Origin: Balamuthia mandrillaris | Lineage: Eukaryota > Discosea > Longamoebia > Balamuthiidae | NCBI GenBank assembly: GCA_031835245.1 | Contig: JAVKOQ010000108.1 | Coordinates: 106,730-170,729 of the forward strand | Direction: 5' to 3' | Length of the DNA: 64,000 nt | Shown: positions 20,982 through 32,077 of the stretch, one piece after another | Layout: each line of letters begins with the position of its first letter | How positions within the stretch are numbered: the stretch's first letter is position 1 | Program-made: the position numbers and the translations under genes | Notes under the pieces: model-generated | The model's input: the letters and a program-made list of their open reading frames with translations, nothing else | Told to the model about the DNA's origin: nothing | Databases searched by the model: none

Positions 20982-23679
20982 ATGGATGCACAGCAGCAGG
21001 CAGTACGCGCACGGGGCACCTTCGACTGCCCCATGTGCTACGGCACGATTAACTACACCGAGATTTATGCGCATCTTCCAGACTGCTTCGCCGCCACGGC
21101 CAAAAAAGGAGGTGTGCCAGTGGCGTTCGATCGTCGAGACGAACGTAGCCAGCAGCGCGAAGCGATATCCCAAAATAATGATCGCTCCTCCAGCAAACAG
21201 CCCAAGTCACGCAGGTCAGTAACTTCTACTTCTATAACCAGAAATAGAGCGGTCTCCAGCTCTCCTTGCTACTCTCCGGAAAGCTTCTCTCAACAAAAGA
21301 AGATGCCGAATGAACATCTGGACCAACTGGGTATCTGTCCTGTGCGCATCTCAAGCCCAGGGCGAGGAAGAGAGCTGGAAATAGCCCCAAAAACCAAACG
21401 TTTTTGGTGGATAAAGCACTTGTTTTCGCACCACAGTTTTCGCCTCGCTGAAGCGTATGAGTCCGAACTTGGACCGCATTTGCCAGACCCACCGACTTTT
21501 GTAAGTCCTTCTTATTTGATTTCTTTTTTCTTGGCCTCCTTATTTGCTGAGTGCTCTGCTCTTTTCTAGAGTTCGTTTTCGCTTTCATTCGAGGACTGTA
21601 TCTATCAATTCAAAGGACCCCTTCCCTCCGACTTTTCCTTTAGCACAACGGAAAAGAGTTTCAACAGATGCGTAGGGTTGCTGGCAGAACTCGTTGCATC
21701 CAAAAGAGCCATCCAGATGGAAGGAAAGGGCGAAGGCTCTCATGAGTACGAGCTCTACATGTGGCTGTACTCTTGTTTTCTTTTTGGTTGTTCACGCGAA
21801 CTTAACAGAGCATGGTTTGTGTACCATGTTAACTTTGCCTACTTTCGCTTAGTACTGACGGTTGGTCGTTTATAGGAGAGGAACTGTAATGGACAATGAG
21901 TTCCTTCTGTTACCCGACGAACAGTGGGTTTACACTGCGGAGGAAGTCCGGATACTTGTGGAGAAACAAGAACAGCCTCCGCGTCGGTATTCAAAGAAGC
22001 GTTGGCAGCCTGATGGAATGGTGGGATTTACGGAAGAAATAGTTTCCCAAGTGTTTGGCTCCACCGACTTCGCGAAATGTCGTATTTCAGAGGACGTTTT
22101 CTTGGGCTTTGTAGCCATCGAGCACAAGAAAGATACGCATGAGATGGCGGATGTGTATGTACCTTCCCGTTTGTTTGTCCATTTCTGACTCTTGTAATGT
22201 ACAGCAATATGCTGGCCTATGAGATGTATTTGCTTTGCAAAGCACAGAAACAGATAGGAATGAAATACCCCCTCGCCTTTGGAATATATTGGGCTGGTAC
22301 CATTTTTATGCTCTTCTTTATGGAAGTTTGTGAAGAGAAATACGTGTCCCATCAAATACTCCAATTAGATAGCAAGGAAGGTTTGGGAATTCCTAAGTAT
22401 GACCACCTCTATGCTAATTTTTTGTGATAACAGCAGACCAGCTGGTACTCATTTTTCGTGCATTGTGGTACTTGCGTTTGCATGGACGAAATCTGGCCCA
22501 CAAGATGGAAACCCTTTCCACGGCCAAGTTTCTCGCTACTGCTAATGTGTATGTATACGTTGCCACAAGCGGGGGTAACTCGAGAGGAACCCCAGGTTCT
22601 AGTGGGCAGTCACCAAACACACGAAAAGAGGAGTCGCCAGGTGAAAAAGACCAAAACCGAGAGAATCCTGGGGGCTCTAGGGGATCCAATAAAGGAACAC
22701 AAGAGCAAAATAAGCCTACTGACCAGCCTCCTCCTACCAAAAACAAAACTATAACCTGTGACGAGACGGGCCAAGTGTATGAAGTGCTTCCAACTGTCAT
22801 CCGCAAGGTACTGCATTTTTGATGTTCCTGCACAAGTATAACCGTTTTGTATACAGAGTTCTGCTACCAAGCTGCAGCTTGCAAAGAATGTCGAAACCGG
22901 GGAAGTAGTTGTGTTGAAAAAACGATTGGATCGCAACTCCCGCTACAGCTCTACTGAACTTCAAGCTTTGCGTTTGCTGCAAGAAGCTCCTGGTATTGTT
23001 CGCCTTCGCGGCACGTGCTTTGAGGAAAAAAGTCATACGAATATTTTGATCTTGGAGTATGTGGACAAGGTACTCAAACTGCATGATGCTGGGGTAACAA
23101 CACCGATGTTGTGTACCTTTTTTTCTCAGTTACTGAAGGTACCGTTTTGTTCATGCGTTAGAGTTCTTGTCCAAAGGACTGACGTATTCATAGGCACTTG
23201 ACGGTTGTAGGTACAATCAAGTAGTTCATCATGATCTAAAACCAAGCAACGTGTTATTTACTCCAGACCAGGTAGTAAGTTTTTTTTTTCCAGAACTTGG
23301 GTTTCTGTTTAACCAGGTGCTGGCTGCTTATACAGAAAACAGTGTTGGTGGATTTTGACCATGCTAAAATTTTGCGGACTGAGTCTCGTACCAAAAATCG
23401 ATGCACAGCTGGCTACACTCCACCAGAACTTGCCAATGGACGTAGTGTGCCAGTTGCGAGCTCGATCGATATATGGAGTGCCGGCATTATGCTGCTGGAA
23501 GTGGTATGGTGATCACCTTTACCAATCTTGTTTTGGCACCGTTTAACGAAAATGTCAGTTGTTAAATCTGCGTGTGTACAGCGATGAGGCAGCATGGCGC
23601 CTGGTTGAGGTTTTGCATACAGCACCAGTTGACAGAACCACAGAGCACATTGCAGATTGGATAACAAATTTGCAGTATG

Positions 23680-23710
<31 letters not shown>

Positions 23711-23952
23711 TGTTTCTGATTGTAGAGTCCTGTAGAGATGAAGAAGATCCTCTTGCGGACGACATTTGGATGCTGCCCCTTCCTGAAAATGAGGATGAAT
23801 GGAAAGGACCGTCGCTGCACTGCTGCAAGGAGGCGTTTCACCTGGTGCGATGGATGCTTGCTGTAAACCCTGCTTGTCGGCCTTTCCCCAAGGACGCGCT
23901 TCAGCACCCTTTTCTATCGCCAGGCCTTCTGCCTTCATCGAAGACATCGTAA
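20982..23952 (+). CDS. Zinc finger protein with C-terminal protein kinase domain
   Basis: One gene of about ten exons starting MDAQQQAVRARGTF (ATG 20982). Residues ~15-35 form a CxxC...HxxxC finger (CPMCYGTINYTEIYAHLPDC), which could bind ubiquitin or nucleic acid. A Ser/Lys linker follows. The middle third (about 21570-22430) has no family I can name; it holds FVAIEHKK, an ExK motif of the kind seen in restriction-endonuclease-like domains. A Pro/Ser/Gln linker leads to a small kinase domain: VVVLKKRL (beta-3 lysine), HHDLKPSNVLF (catalytic loop, His for the usual Arg), VDFDHAK (DFD for DFG), GYTPPEL (for APE) and SIDIWSAGIMLLEV. The last exon ends PSSKTS at 23952, next to a good donor (GTAAGT), so a further exon is possible. 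Restriction-fold plus kinase fusions occur in Crinkler-type proteins; that link is only a guess. Confidence 0.65.
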
Positions 23953-24081
23953 GTAGTTTGACCTGGTTTGCAAGGTGGGTTAGCCAACAGACCACCTGGT
24001 AAAACCTTCCCAAATAAAGCGCATATCCCCACTAACCAAAAAAAGGAAACGAAACTATTCAACGAATGCTTTCATGTTACA

Positions 24082-24194
24082 GACGCTCCCTGCCCGCATC
24101 AGGGCCGTTCGGACCTGATCATGGAGGTTGCTCCGCCTTTTTTTGTTCTCTCCCCGGAAGCCTGGAACTTCAAAGATGTGTCTGCTTTGGAACC
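24082..24194. pseudogene. Rearranged fragment of the methyltransferase gene
   Basis: Bases 24082-24120 are the exact reverse complement of about 25746-25784, and 24120-24192 are a direct near-identical copy of about 25851-25923, both from the 5' part of the methyltransferase gene 1.7 kb downstream. The two pieces meet at a shared GATC/ATG, so one segment was flipped and joined to its neighbour. The direct part differs by one base, TCTGCT for TCCGCT, a CpG transition. It cannot encode a useful product. Confidence 0.85.
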
Positions 24195-24356
24195 TCAGGA
24201 AAGCATTGTTATTCACAGCAAACACTGGGTGGGACCAGACCTTGGTCAACACCGCTTTCTGTAGGTTCGTCGGAAGGAGCCGTATCTTCCTCACTTTGTA
24301 CTCCTTGGACGGTGGTGTCGCCGTCAGTTCCTCCCCCTCCTCCTCCTCCGTCGCCG

Positions 24357-24754
24357 CTTTCTTCTTCTTCTTCTTCTTCTTCTTCTTCTTCTTCTTCTTC
24401 TTCTTCTTCTTCTTCTTCTTCTTCTTCTTCTTCTTCTTCTTCTTCTTCTTCTTCTTCTTCTTCTTCTTCTTCTTCTTCTTCTTCTTCTTCTTCTTCTTCT
24501 TCTTCTTCTTCTTCTTCTTCTTCTTCTTCTTCTTCTTCTTCTTCTTCTTCTTCTTTCTTCTTCTTCTTCTTCTTCTTCTTCTTCTTCTTTCCTTCTTCTT
24601 CTTCTTCTTCTTCTTCTTCTTCTTCTTCTTCTTCTTCTTCTTCTTCTTCTTCTTCTCTTCCTTCTTCTTCTTCTTCTTCTTCTTCTTCTTCTTCTTCTTC
24701 TTCTTCTTCTTCTTCTTCTTCTTCTTCTTCTTCTTCTTCTTCTTCTTCTTCTTC
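24357..24754. repeat. (CTT)n microsatellite, ~400 bp
   Basis: Nearly 400 bp of CTT triplets with small interruptions near 24555, 24593 and 24658. Six-frame translations are Ser, Leu, Phe, Glu, Lys or Arg runs and are not genes. A second short (CTT)n of eight units is at 24953-24977. The unique sequence on either side shows no gene I can recognise. Confidence 0.97.
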
Positions 24755-24932
24755 ACTGCGGAGGCAGGAGACAACAAAGCAGGAAGATGGGTTTTTTGTT
24801 ACAGACGTTAATGCTTTGGATTTTATTGTCACCGTTCTTTCTCCTGTTTTGTTGAAAAACATCCTCCGACGACGTCAAAATCTTCCTAAAAAAGAAAAAA
24901 GATAGCTGGCGTTTCTGCTTTCAGCTGCCACA

Positions 24933-25313
24933 TCAGCTTTCCTCCGCAGTGTCTTCTTCTTCTTCTTCTTCTTCTTCACTCCCTCTTGTTGTCCTTTTGG
25001 CTTTACTGCGCTGCAGAGGGGGAGCAAACGAAAACGGAACACCTCTGTAGTGTCGGGCGTAGCAGAGGTGTTCCGTTTTCGTTTGCTCCCCCTTTTGGTT
25101 GAAGATGCGTTGGATGTCGTCGAGGTGGTAGAGACGGTTGCCTCCTGGGGTACGGGTGAAGCGCAGACGTCCGTCTCCCGCCTCCGCCCAACGACGAAGG
25201 CTTTCATGGGAGACGTTGTAGTGCTTCCTCACTTCTCCTGCTCTGACGTAGCGGTCCGTAGTGGTAGTGGTGGTGTTTGTTTTGTGGTTGTGTGAAAAAT
25301 GAAAAATAGGCAC
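24933..25313 (-). pseudogene. IS607-type serine recombinase head (MerR-like HTH), truncated
   Basis: The minus-strand frame contains YVRAGEVRKHYNVSHESLRR, then WAEAGDGRLRFTRTPGGNRL and YHLDDIQRIF. This is the MerR-like helix-turn-helix that begins IS607-family recombinases (pattern: AAxxLGVSxxTLRRW, then RTPGGxRRYxxxDI). Next comes TKTEHLCYAR. In the family CYARVSS opens the resolvase domain and supplies the catalytic serine. Here the frame leaves the family right after CYAR, where a fold-back inverted repeat begins, and then runs into Glu-rich (CTT)n sequence, so the catalytic domain is absent. IS607 elements occur in bacteria, giant viruses and some protists, so transfer is likely. No TnpB/Fanzor-like partner is seen nearby. 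The HTH identity is fairly sure; the frame may still be transcribed. Confidence 0.7.
25018..25092. repeat. Perfect 30-bp fold-back inverted repeat
   Basis: Two perfect 30-bp arms, 25018-25047 and 25063-25092, flank a 15-bp spacer. Each arm includes AGCAAACGAAAACGGAACAC or its complement. The arm nearer the HTH is the natural IS607-like coding sequence and the other is its inverted copy, so this is a fold-back duplication at a break rather than a transposon terminal repeat. Confidence 0.95.
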
Positions 25314-25562
25314 GTTGCGTTAGAATAAATAAGGAGCTAAATAAAGTTTCTGTGGATTCCCTTAAACCAAATATTTCCCTTAAACCAAATACAATATTTA
25401 CGCCCCCAAATTCTAATTTTCAAAGCTCGGATTTTCTTAAAAATTTCGAGATTAACAAGGTTAATTTGTGTCGTCACTCAAAGGTTCCTTACTTCAGTCC
25501 TGGTAAGGAACGTTCGAGAGGAGGTTCTGTAGGTTGTTCTTATTCTTTAGGACAGATATCCT

Positions 25563-26765
25563 ATGCGCCGGCTTGCTGTGTTTCTTTTTGTCTGTGCTGC
25601 CTTCCTTGTTTATCTCGCCCTAGTAAAGCGGGACCTGCTTCCGAACAGGGCGATGGGTAGGCCCTCCCACCAACCGGAGGCGCATTTGGGGCAAGATTCA
25701 GGGTCAGGAGAGTGCGAGGGTCTTGCTCCCCGGCTTTGCAGCGCTGATCAGGTCCGAACGGCCCTGATGCGGGCAGGGAGCGTCTTAGCTGGAGCAAGCC
25801 AACAAAAGTTCCAACAGCACAGTTACACTTCGCGTTCACTGTCAACCATGATGGAGGTTGCTCCGCCTTTTTTTGTTCTCTCCCCGGAAGCCTGGAACTT
25901 CAAAGATGTGTCCGCTTTGGACATGGGGTGTGGTAACGGTCGCTCGCTGTTGGAACTACAAAGTATCCTTCCCCAGGCTAGAACTGCTTGCGTCAACAAG
26001 GCAGGCTATGGAATGATGCAATCAGAAAACCCAACCGACCTGCTGGCGGTAGCCATGGGTACCAATACCAGCGTCTACTGCCGGGGCACCACGCCGATCC
26101 TACCCGAGATACGCTTGACTGAAAGAGGAATAGCCCTCGAAGATTTGCCCTTCCCAACAGCCTCGATGGACATTATCCTATCCCAGCATGCACTTAACCA
26201 GGGAAAGATTCAGCCAGAGGACCTACCCGTTGCTCTTCGGCGGATTGCCAAGTTGCTCAAACCTGGGGGTATCGCTGTGCTGCATGTGGTGCATCATCCA
26301 TTGCACACCGGTGTGTTTCCAGCCGACGCCCCTCTCATCATGCATGTTCAAAACAACCTCTTCGTACCATTGCGGCTTGTCCATACAAGGCGGCTGCTAT
26401 CAAGCGATGTTGAAATTGAGGCTGAACGTTTTTCCATCCTCATGTATTTCACCTTTGAACGCGGAGGGAATACATCAAGCATCTCTCTCTACATTAGGCG
26501 CTGTGGTAGTAGTGACATGCAATGGCCCTCGCTAACTGGGCTGGGATGCCTCTTACCGCCCTCAGCACCCTCTTCCGACATCCTCACCACCGCTTGGGTC
26601 AAAGAAGCGAAGCTAGCCAGCCTCAAATCCGTGCTCCTGGACGAACCGCTGATGAGACAACATGACACACTTATTCGGAGCTTAAATCCAAATTCGGGGA
26701 GTTGGATGAGGAGCTTTGATACTAAGCAAGTGATTAACTTGTGGAAGTTTATGGACACGTTATAG
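25563..26765 (+). CDS. Membrane-anchored class I SAM-dependent methyltransferase
   Basis: Intronless gene of 400 codons. The N-terminus RRLAVFLFVCAAFLVYLALV is an uncleaved signal anchor or signal peptide, suggesting a Golgi/ER lumenal type II protein. Motif I is VSALDMGCGNGRSLLEL (residues ~118-134). The acidic post-I region is not obvious. LPFPTASMDIILSQHAL is motif II-like, and LRRIAKLLKPGGIAVLHVVH matches motif III (LKPGG). The C-terminal 150 residues match nothing I know. The substrate is unknown. The single-exon structure, unlike most neighbours, and the nearby rearranged copy of its 5' end suggest recent mobility or retro-origin, though this is inference. The start at 25563 is chosen because it gives a clean anchor sequence. 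Confidence 0.75.
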   Translation: MRRLAVFLFVCAAFLVYLALVKRDLLPNRAMGRPSHQPEAHLGQDSGSGECEGLAPRLCSADQVRTALMRAGSVLAGASQQKFQQHSYTSRSLSTMMEVAPPFFVLSPEAWNFKDVSALDMGCGNGRSLLELQSILPQARTACVNKAGYGMMQSENPTDLLAVAMGTNTSVYCRGTTPILPEIRLTERGIALEDLPFPTASMDIILSQHALNQGKIQPEDLPVALRRIAKLLKPGGIAVLHVVHHPLHTGVFPADAPLIMHVQNNLFVPLRLVHTRRLLSSDVEIEAERFSILMYFTFERGGNTSSISLYIRRCGSSDMQWPSLTGLGCLLPPSAPSSDILTTAWVKEAKLASLKSVLLDEPLMRQHDTLIRSLNPNSGSWMRSFDTKQVINLWKFMDTL

Positions 26766-27316
26766 CTACCTTGCTAAGCGCATATTGCTTATTTAATTGT
26801 AAATAAATGGGCCACAAGGGAGATACTCCCCCGCAACGCTCAACCAGAAAGAATCCTAAAACAACACAGGTGATAAATCCCATCCCACGCAATGAATGCT
26901 TACGCAGAGAGTGGGTCGAGCGACGGGCGATGCGGCTTTGAATCGCCCGCCCATCGCCCTCCACGCTCAACCTCTTTGTCAATGTGCATTTATTGCTGGT
27001 TGAACTTTGTGGGTTTTTTGGGTGCTAACCCCTCCTTTTCTCAACCAAACTCGGAGGAGGAGCAAGGCCCCGCTAATGGCAAGCTAGCGGTGGCTGGTGT
27101 TCCCTGGTGCAGGAGACGATGAAAAATGGAGGAGAATTGGAAGCAAATAGTGAGAGAGCTGGAGGGTTGAAAGCAAGAGGTGGAGGAGGAGCAAGCCTCC
27201 TCCACCCCCACTGCCCACGTAGCATTTAAGAACTGTTGGTCACACGCTCAAAGCAGGAAGCTCTTGCTGTTGTTTGGTGAGTGGTTTGTTTTCTGGTTTA
27301 GCTTACAGGTTTGACG
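26766..27316. other. Intergenic spacer with GC-rich inverted repeats
   Basis: About 550 bp between two plus-strand genes. It shows GCGACGGGCGATGCGG close to CGCCCGCCCATCGCC (26930-26965) and a short GGAGGAGGAGCAAGCCTCCTCC inverted pair near 27183-27206. A possible 5' UTR intron of the next gene runs from TGGTGAGTGG near 27274 to CTTACAG at 27308. No gene was recognised. Confidence 0.4.
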
Positions 27317-27814
27317 ATGGCAGAGGAGAATAGCTTGGGTTTGAGGAAAGGCCTCTTGGCAACATTGGCATGTGGTGGCGCTAGTGCTGGCTCCCTCTTT
27401 GGCATGACGCAGCTGATCCCTCACCTGCTGTACGTGAGAGACATACAGTCCTACGCCATGACGGCCTCGGTTGTTGCCGTTGCAAACGTGATTTTGGAGC
27501 CAGTGCTGGAGCTATTTTTCAGGCCAAACAAGCTGGAGGAGAAGTACGACACGTTGGCTGATAAGAGCACAGCCTCCCCGAACAGTACAGCGCTGAACCT
27601 GGTGCGCGGACTGGGCCTGATAGCCCTTGACACGGCAGTCATCTACGGTGCAGGCCAAGCTCTCTTCCCACGCTTTCGAACGGAGGGTTTTGCGCCTGCC
27701 TTGATAGCAGGAGCGGCAACGGCTGGTGCTTGGCTCGCTACTGAATCCTTCTTGCAGAGCTTTGAGCCTCCGCCACCACCTCCCGCCCAGAGGCTCATCC
27801 CTCCTGAACTGTAA
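27317..27814 (+). CDS. Small Gly/Ala-rich membrane protein, unrecognised
   Basis: The first ATG is at 27317 (MAEENSLGLRKGLLATLACG); a frame extending six bases further would have to start on TTG and is not used. The product is 165 residues. Hydrophobic segments are GLLATLACGGASAGSLFGMT, then AMTASVVAVANVILEPVLEL, then LGLIALDTAVIYGAGQALFP and ALIAGAATAGAWLATESFLQ. It ends in a Pro-rich tail (EPPPPPPAQRLIPPEL). Four helices with small residues suggest an organelle membrane protein, but no family is recognised. Intronless coding region. Confidence 0.6.
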   Translation: MAEENSLGLRKGLLATLACGGASAGSLFGMTQLIPHLLYVRDIQSYAMTASVVAVANVILEPVLELFFRPNKLEEKYDTLADKSTASPNSTALNLVRGLGLIALDTAVIYGAGQALFPRFRTEGFAPALIAGAATAGAWLATESFLQSFEPPPPPPAQRLIPPEL

Positions 27815-28009
27815 ATGGTCAAGAAGCAGAGGGAGAGGAGGAGGATAGAAAGGAGGAAGAAGAAGAGGAGAGAGGAGGAGGAGGGGAAAAAACAGGAAAC
27901 TCGAAATAAAAAATTTTGTTAAACGAGGAAAAACGAGAAGCAAGGGAGGGGAGGAGGAGTTGGGTCTTAGAAGGGTCTTCTCCTTGTTTCCTGGCCATCC
28001 TCTCATCCT

Positions 28010-31000
28010 TTACACACTAAAGCTGACGAGATCACCTCCAGAAGGCTGAGCAACATGCCGGTTAGAGGAGGAAGCATAGCCTGATGAACGTGAAGAATCT
28101 TGGTCGCTACTGCCGCCTTTGCCAAGTATGGTAGACAGGCGTTGGTAACTGTCCGGGTCGTCCTCTGGTCTGTGGCTGTCGAGGTAGGAGGAATAGCCGT
28201 TGGGCCTCGGTCCGTTCTCTATAAAATCAACGGCTTCTTTGTTGGAGGCAAAGACGGTGTCTGTAACGTTGGTACTGCCCAAAATGCCTGCTCTTAGGAA
28301 GCTCATTTTCAATTGCCCACGCAGTTTCACGAAGCACACCCGAATGCGTCTCAACTTGTAATCCTCCACCATCTCGAATAGTATTTGTACAGCACTTGTT
28401 GAACAAAAGGTGATGAGTAAGATTGACAGGTCACTATTATCACGAAGGTTGTACAATACAAACCTTGCATCTATTTCTGGGATATTGCGGCAGTCTATCA
28501 CAATGCCACGGAGAGGAGGCAAGGTCTTCTTTTCGCTTGGATGGGCAGTGTGGCTGCCCATCCGCTCTATTCTGCTGAACATTTCCTTGATCTGACCAAT
28601 GTTGGCAAAGTATAGCGCCTCTTCAATACGAATGACCACTATTCCCTGATGCGATGGCAAGTGAGTAACCTACTATCATGGAATACAAAGAGTTGCCAAG
28701 TGAGTAGCTTTCACTCTACTTACAGGTATTGTACGAGCATCACTCCAGCGAGAAATGTCCTTGAATTTGTTGCTCTTGGGTTCCAATCCCTGCGTTGTCA
28801 TTGACATTAATAACAGGCGTCGCATGCGAACAACTCATAAAGCATCACAAAAGATCACGGACCAAAATGGCGATGTGAGGTAGAGAAGTATGCCGGATGA
28901 TGAGGAACACAGAAATACCGAGGCTCACAACGATGCCGAGCTCCACACCCAGAGATAGGGTCAATACCAGCGTTGCCACAAACAGGAAAAGGGCTCCCCA
29001 AGCACGAATTTTAATCAAGAAGAAAAGGTCTTCCAATTCTAATAGGCCCAGTGCTGCAACAACTGAAAAAAGAAAGCAGGGATGATCAACAACTTCATAT
29101 AAAGGGAAAACACAAGGGAGTAGAGCCCTACTGATGATGGCTGCTAGTGTAGTCTTTGGCAAATAATAAAACACTGGTTGCAGGAAGAGAATAGCCATGA
29201 TCATAATTAATGCAGTAACAACACCATGGAGCTGGGTTCGGGCTCCTGCCGATTCAGCAATAGAGCTACGCATAAGGCTGCCAAAGGCGGGCATTATGCG
29301 AAAGAATGAGCCCAAAATATTGGCCATACCAAGTGCTACCAGTTCTCTGTTGGGGCTTACTGGATAATTATACTTGGCGGCGTAGTGCTTCGCAATAATG
29401 ATCGACTCTGTTAGAGATGAGGATAACAATAATGAGGAAAAAAAAAACAACCAAACAAAAACGCACAAATAAAAAGGGAGAAGCGCAAACCGATAAAGCC
29501 TAAAACGCTAATAACCATGGCACTCACCAAGCTGTCTGAAAAGACGCCCACGGATTTGAGTTGTGGTGGTTGTGGAACTGGGAAACCAGACGGTATCTTG
29601 CCCAAAATGGCAACCCCTTCTGCTTGCAGATCGCTTAGCCATGAGAACAAAATGCTTATCAAAACCACAACCATTGTCATCTGCAACAGAGAAAGAGATA
29701 TAGGTAGAGATGGAATATAGTGAGCGTAGGCCGAGGAAATCATATTGAGAGGGAGAATAAAGCAAACCGGGATAAACTTGACAAAGGAGTAACGTTTCTG
29801 TCTAGTTTTAGCAATCAGCATGTTCAAAGCACGAAAGGATAAAAGAACCATTATCGTCACAATTCCTAATGTGCATAACGAGAAGTGTTACATGCCCTCC
29901 TGACAAGACAACGAGAATAGGGATGGAGGAAGAAAGCAAAGAGGGAAAACTTACCAAGAACCAGCGTTTGCCAATTGGTATGTGATATGTTCTTGATAAT
30001 ATTGGGGAATTTATGCCAGTCGTGCAAGTGGGCATTGGTGATGCCAAGCAGTGTATCCACCTGTTCCATCATCACCATAAGGGCCACGGCATTGATGAAT
30101 CCGCTGAGCAGTGGACGTGAGAGCACGTTGTCCAAAAATCCGAACCGCAAAATTCCTAGTCCAAACAAAAACAGCCCACACTGTTTGAAATGTATTGGAT
30201 TAGGATACCAAAGACATATAAAACAAATAAGCCTGAGGAATGCTCACCGTGAAAGCTATGATGTGGGTAAAGTTAGGATAATCGCTTGGGTCTAAGCCGG
30301 ATGACTGTAGATTTAGGCCAAGAAGAATGCTAGCCACTGTTTCTGGTCCAACCGCCATCTGCTTGCTATTACCCATGCAGGCATACACTATTAGTGGGAA
30401 CTTCATCATGGATGATGGGCGAACCGTCAGTATTGCACTTAGATTTCACACTGATTCAGAAAAGGGATGAAAAGGGCACCCAGCATGAATACAGGCCGTA
30501 TTGGGGAGGGAGTCCAGCAAGCAGGGCCATGGCAAGGCTCTGTGGAATGAGCATGGCTGCAACAGCCAGACCTGCGGCGAGGTCTCTGGGCAGATAGCTC
30601 CACTTATATTGAGGGAGCCACGTCATGATGGGCACATAGTACGGGAACCGTTGCTTGAATGTCTTCCAGTGCAGCCATTCTCTGTAGTTCATGTTGCCGT
30701 TCAATCAACAATTGCCTCTGACCGCCAATAAACTGAAAACACAACAGAAAAGAAAATCAAAGGGTGAACCTGAAGCCGCTGAACAGGGAAAGGTTGCTCC
30801 AAGAAGCGCCATCCTCCAGAGCAAATTCCGAGGCAGCGCCCATAGCCCTACTCCTGTAATAGGCATCAAGGTAATGCATTTCCTTGTCCATGCTAGCGAG
30901 CATAGCTGCATATTGCTGAGCTGCTTCTTGGCTTGGTTCTGCTCCCATTCGACATGCCACGTTAGAGTCCTCTACCGGAAATTGGGACAAAAAAAAGAGA

Positions 31001-31519
31001 GAAAGATGGACAAAGACAGGGAGGCGGAGCGACGAGAGAGGAGAGACGAGAGAGTGGCAGAGGGAGGGAGATGACAATACTTGCGCGTCTCCAACGCAGA
31101 CCGAAAGCGGAAGGTTGCTCGTCACCAGCAGAGGCTTCTTCGTTGGAGGTTTCTTGGGCAAGGAGGCGAGCTCCTGCCTCAAACTCTTCTCGCTCTTTGT
31201 CTTTGTTTTGGCGGTCTTCAAGAGAGGAGGGAGATGGAGAAGAAGAGGAGGAGGACAAAGCAGAAGGACGGGAAGCCGTTCCAGTTCTCTTCCTTCTGGA
31301 GCCAGGAGAGCGCTCCACTCCGTCCTCTTCCTCGCTGCTGTAGTAATAGTAGTCATCGTCGTCGCTACTCCAACGAGCACTTTCTGTGGTGGTAGGTGGT
31401 TGCCCCTCTCCGCTATTCACAGGGCCAGGGTTACTTTCTTCGCCGTTTTCGCCCAACAGCCGGTCAAACTCGTTGCCAGAGCCCCGTAGGCTTCCAAATA
31501 CTCTGTCCATCCATGACAT
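28010..31519 (-). CDS. SulP-family anion (sulfate) transporter with STAS domain
   Basis: SLC26/SulP-type membrane transporter, probably for sulfate or other anions. About ten exons from the ATG at 31519 to the TAA at 28010. The first ~180 residues are cytosolic and acidic (SSDDDDYYYYSSEEEDGVER). The exon ending SLFSGF joins REWLHWKTFKQRFPYY across an intron with acceptor CTACAG, which avoids an in-frame stop just upstream. Signatures follow: LPRDLAAGLAVAAMLIPQSL and AMALLAGLPPQYGLYS (SulP N-terminal motif), GPETVASILLG, RPLLSGFINAVALMVMMEQV, NRELVALGMANILGSFFRIM, and GSLMRSSIAESAGARTQLHG. The last exon is a STAS domain (GIVVIRIEEALYFANIGQIK, then RGIVIDCRNIPEIDARFV) plus a Ser-rich tail. The transporter call is firm; substrate is inferred. 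Confidence 0.9.
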
Positions 31520-32077
31520 TTTGCTAGCGCCACCTCCTGTGCCAAATCCTGTGAGCCGCCGCCAGTTCTTCTTTCGCTACCGCTGCCGCCAACTCCGCCC
31601 ACGCTCCTGCGCACCGTTTTGTAGCTTACGCCGTGGTTGTTTCGCGTGGCTTGGCGCTGAAGAAGCACAACAACAACCAACAACAGCAGCAGCAACAAGG
31701 AAAACGGTAGCGCAAGTAAGGGATAGGGGGGGTGGGCAGCAGTTGCGCTATTCACGACGCACCACCAACTTCCACCACCACCACTAGCAGCAGCAGCAGC
31801 AAAACAACAGCAGCAGCAAAACAACAGCAGCAGCACCAGCGGAGAGCGCTGGTGGTGAGGGAAGCCTGGTCAGAAAATTCGCTTTCCGCATTTACCTCCT
31901 ACCATGACGACGCGGGGGACAGAGGAGGAAGGCGTTCGGCCACTTTGCCAACGACCAAAGATCTCTCGGGGTTGCACGCTCAAATCTTGTTACAGGGGTA
32001 TTTATTTATTCATTGTGGCCAGGTCCCAATGTCCCGACATGGGGAGGTCTGGACAGGAGGAGGCAAGGCACAAAGCT
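31520..32077. other. Intergenic spacer, SulP 5' side / Rho GDI 3' side
   Basis: About 560 bp rich in CAA and CAG triplets (31670-31850). It should hold the SulP promoter and the Rho GDI 3' UTR. Open frames here are triplet-repeat artefacts. Nothing else was recognised. Confidence 0.4.

Noticed and set aside
24055-24905. Poly-Ser, poly-Glu, poly-Lys and poly-Phe proteins
   Set aside because: They are six-frame readings of a (CTT)n microsatellite.
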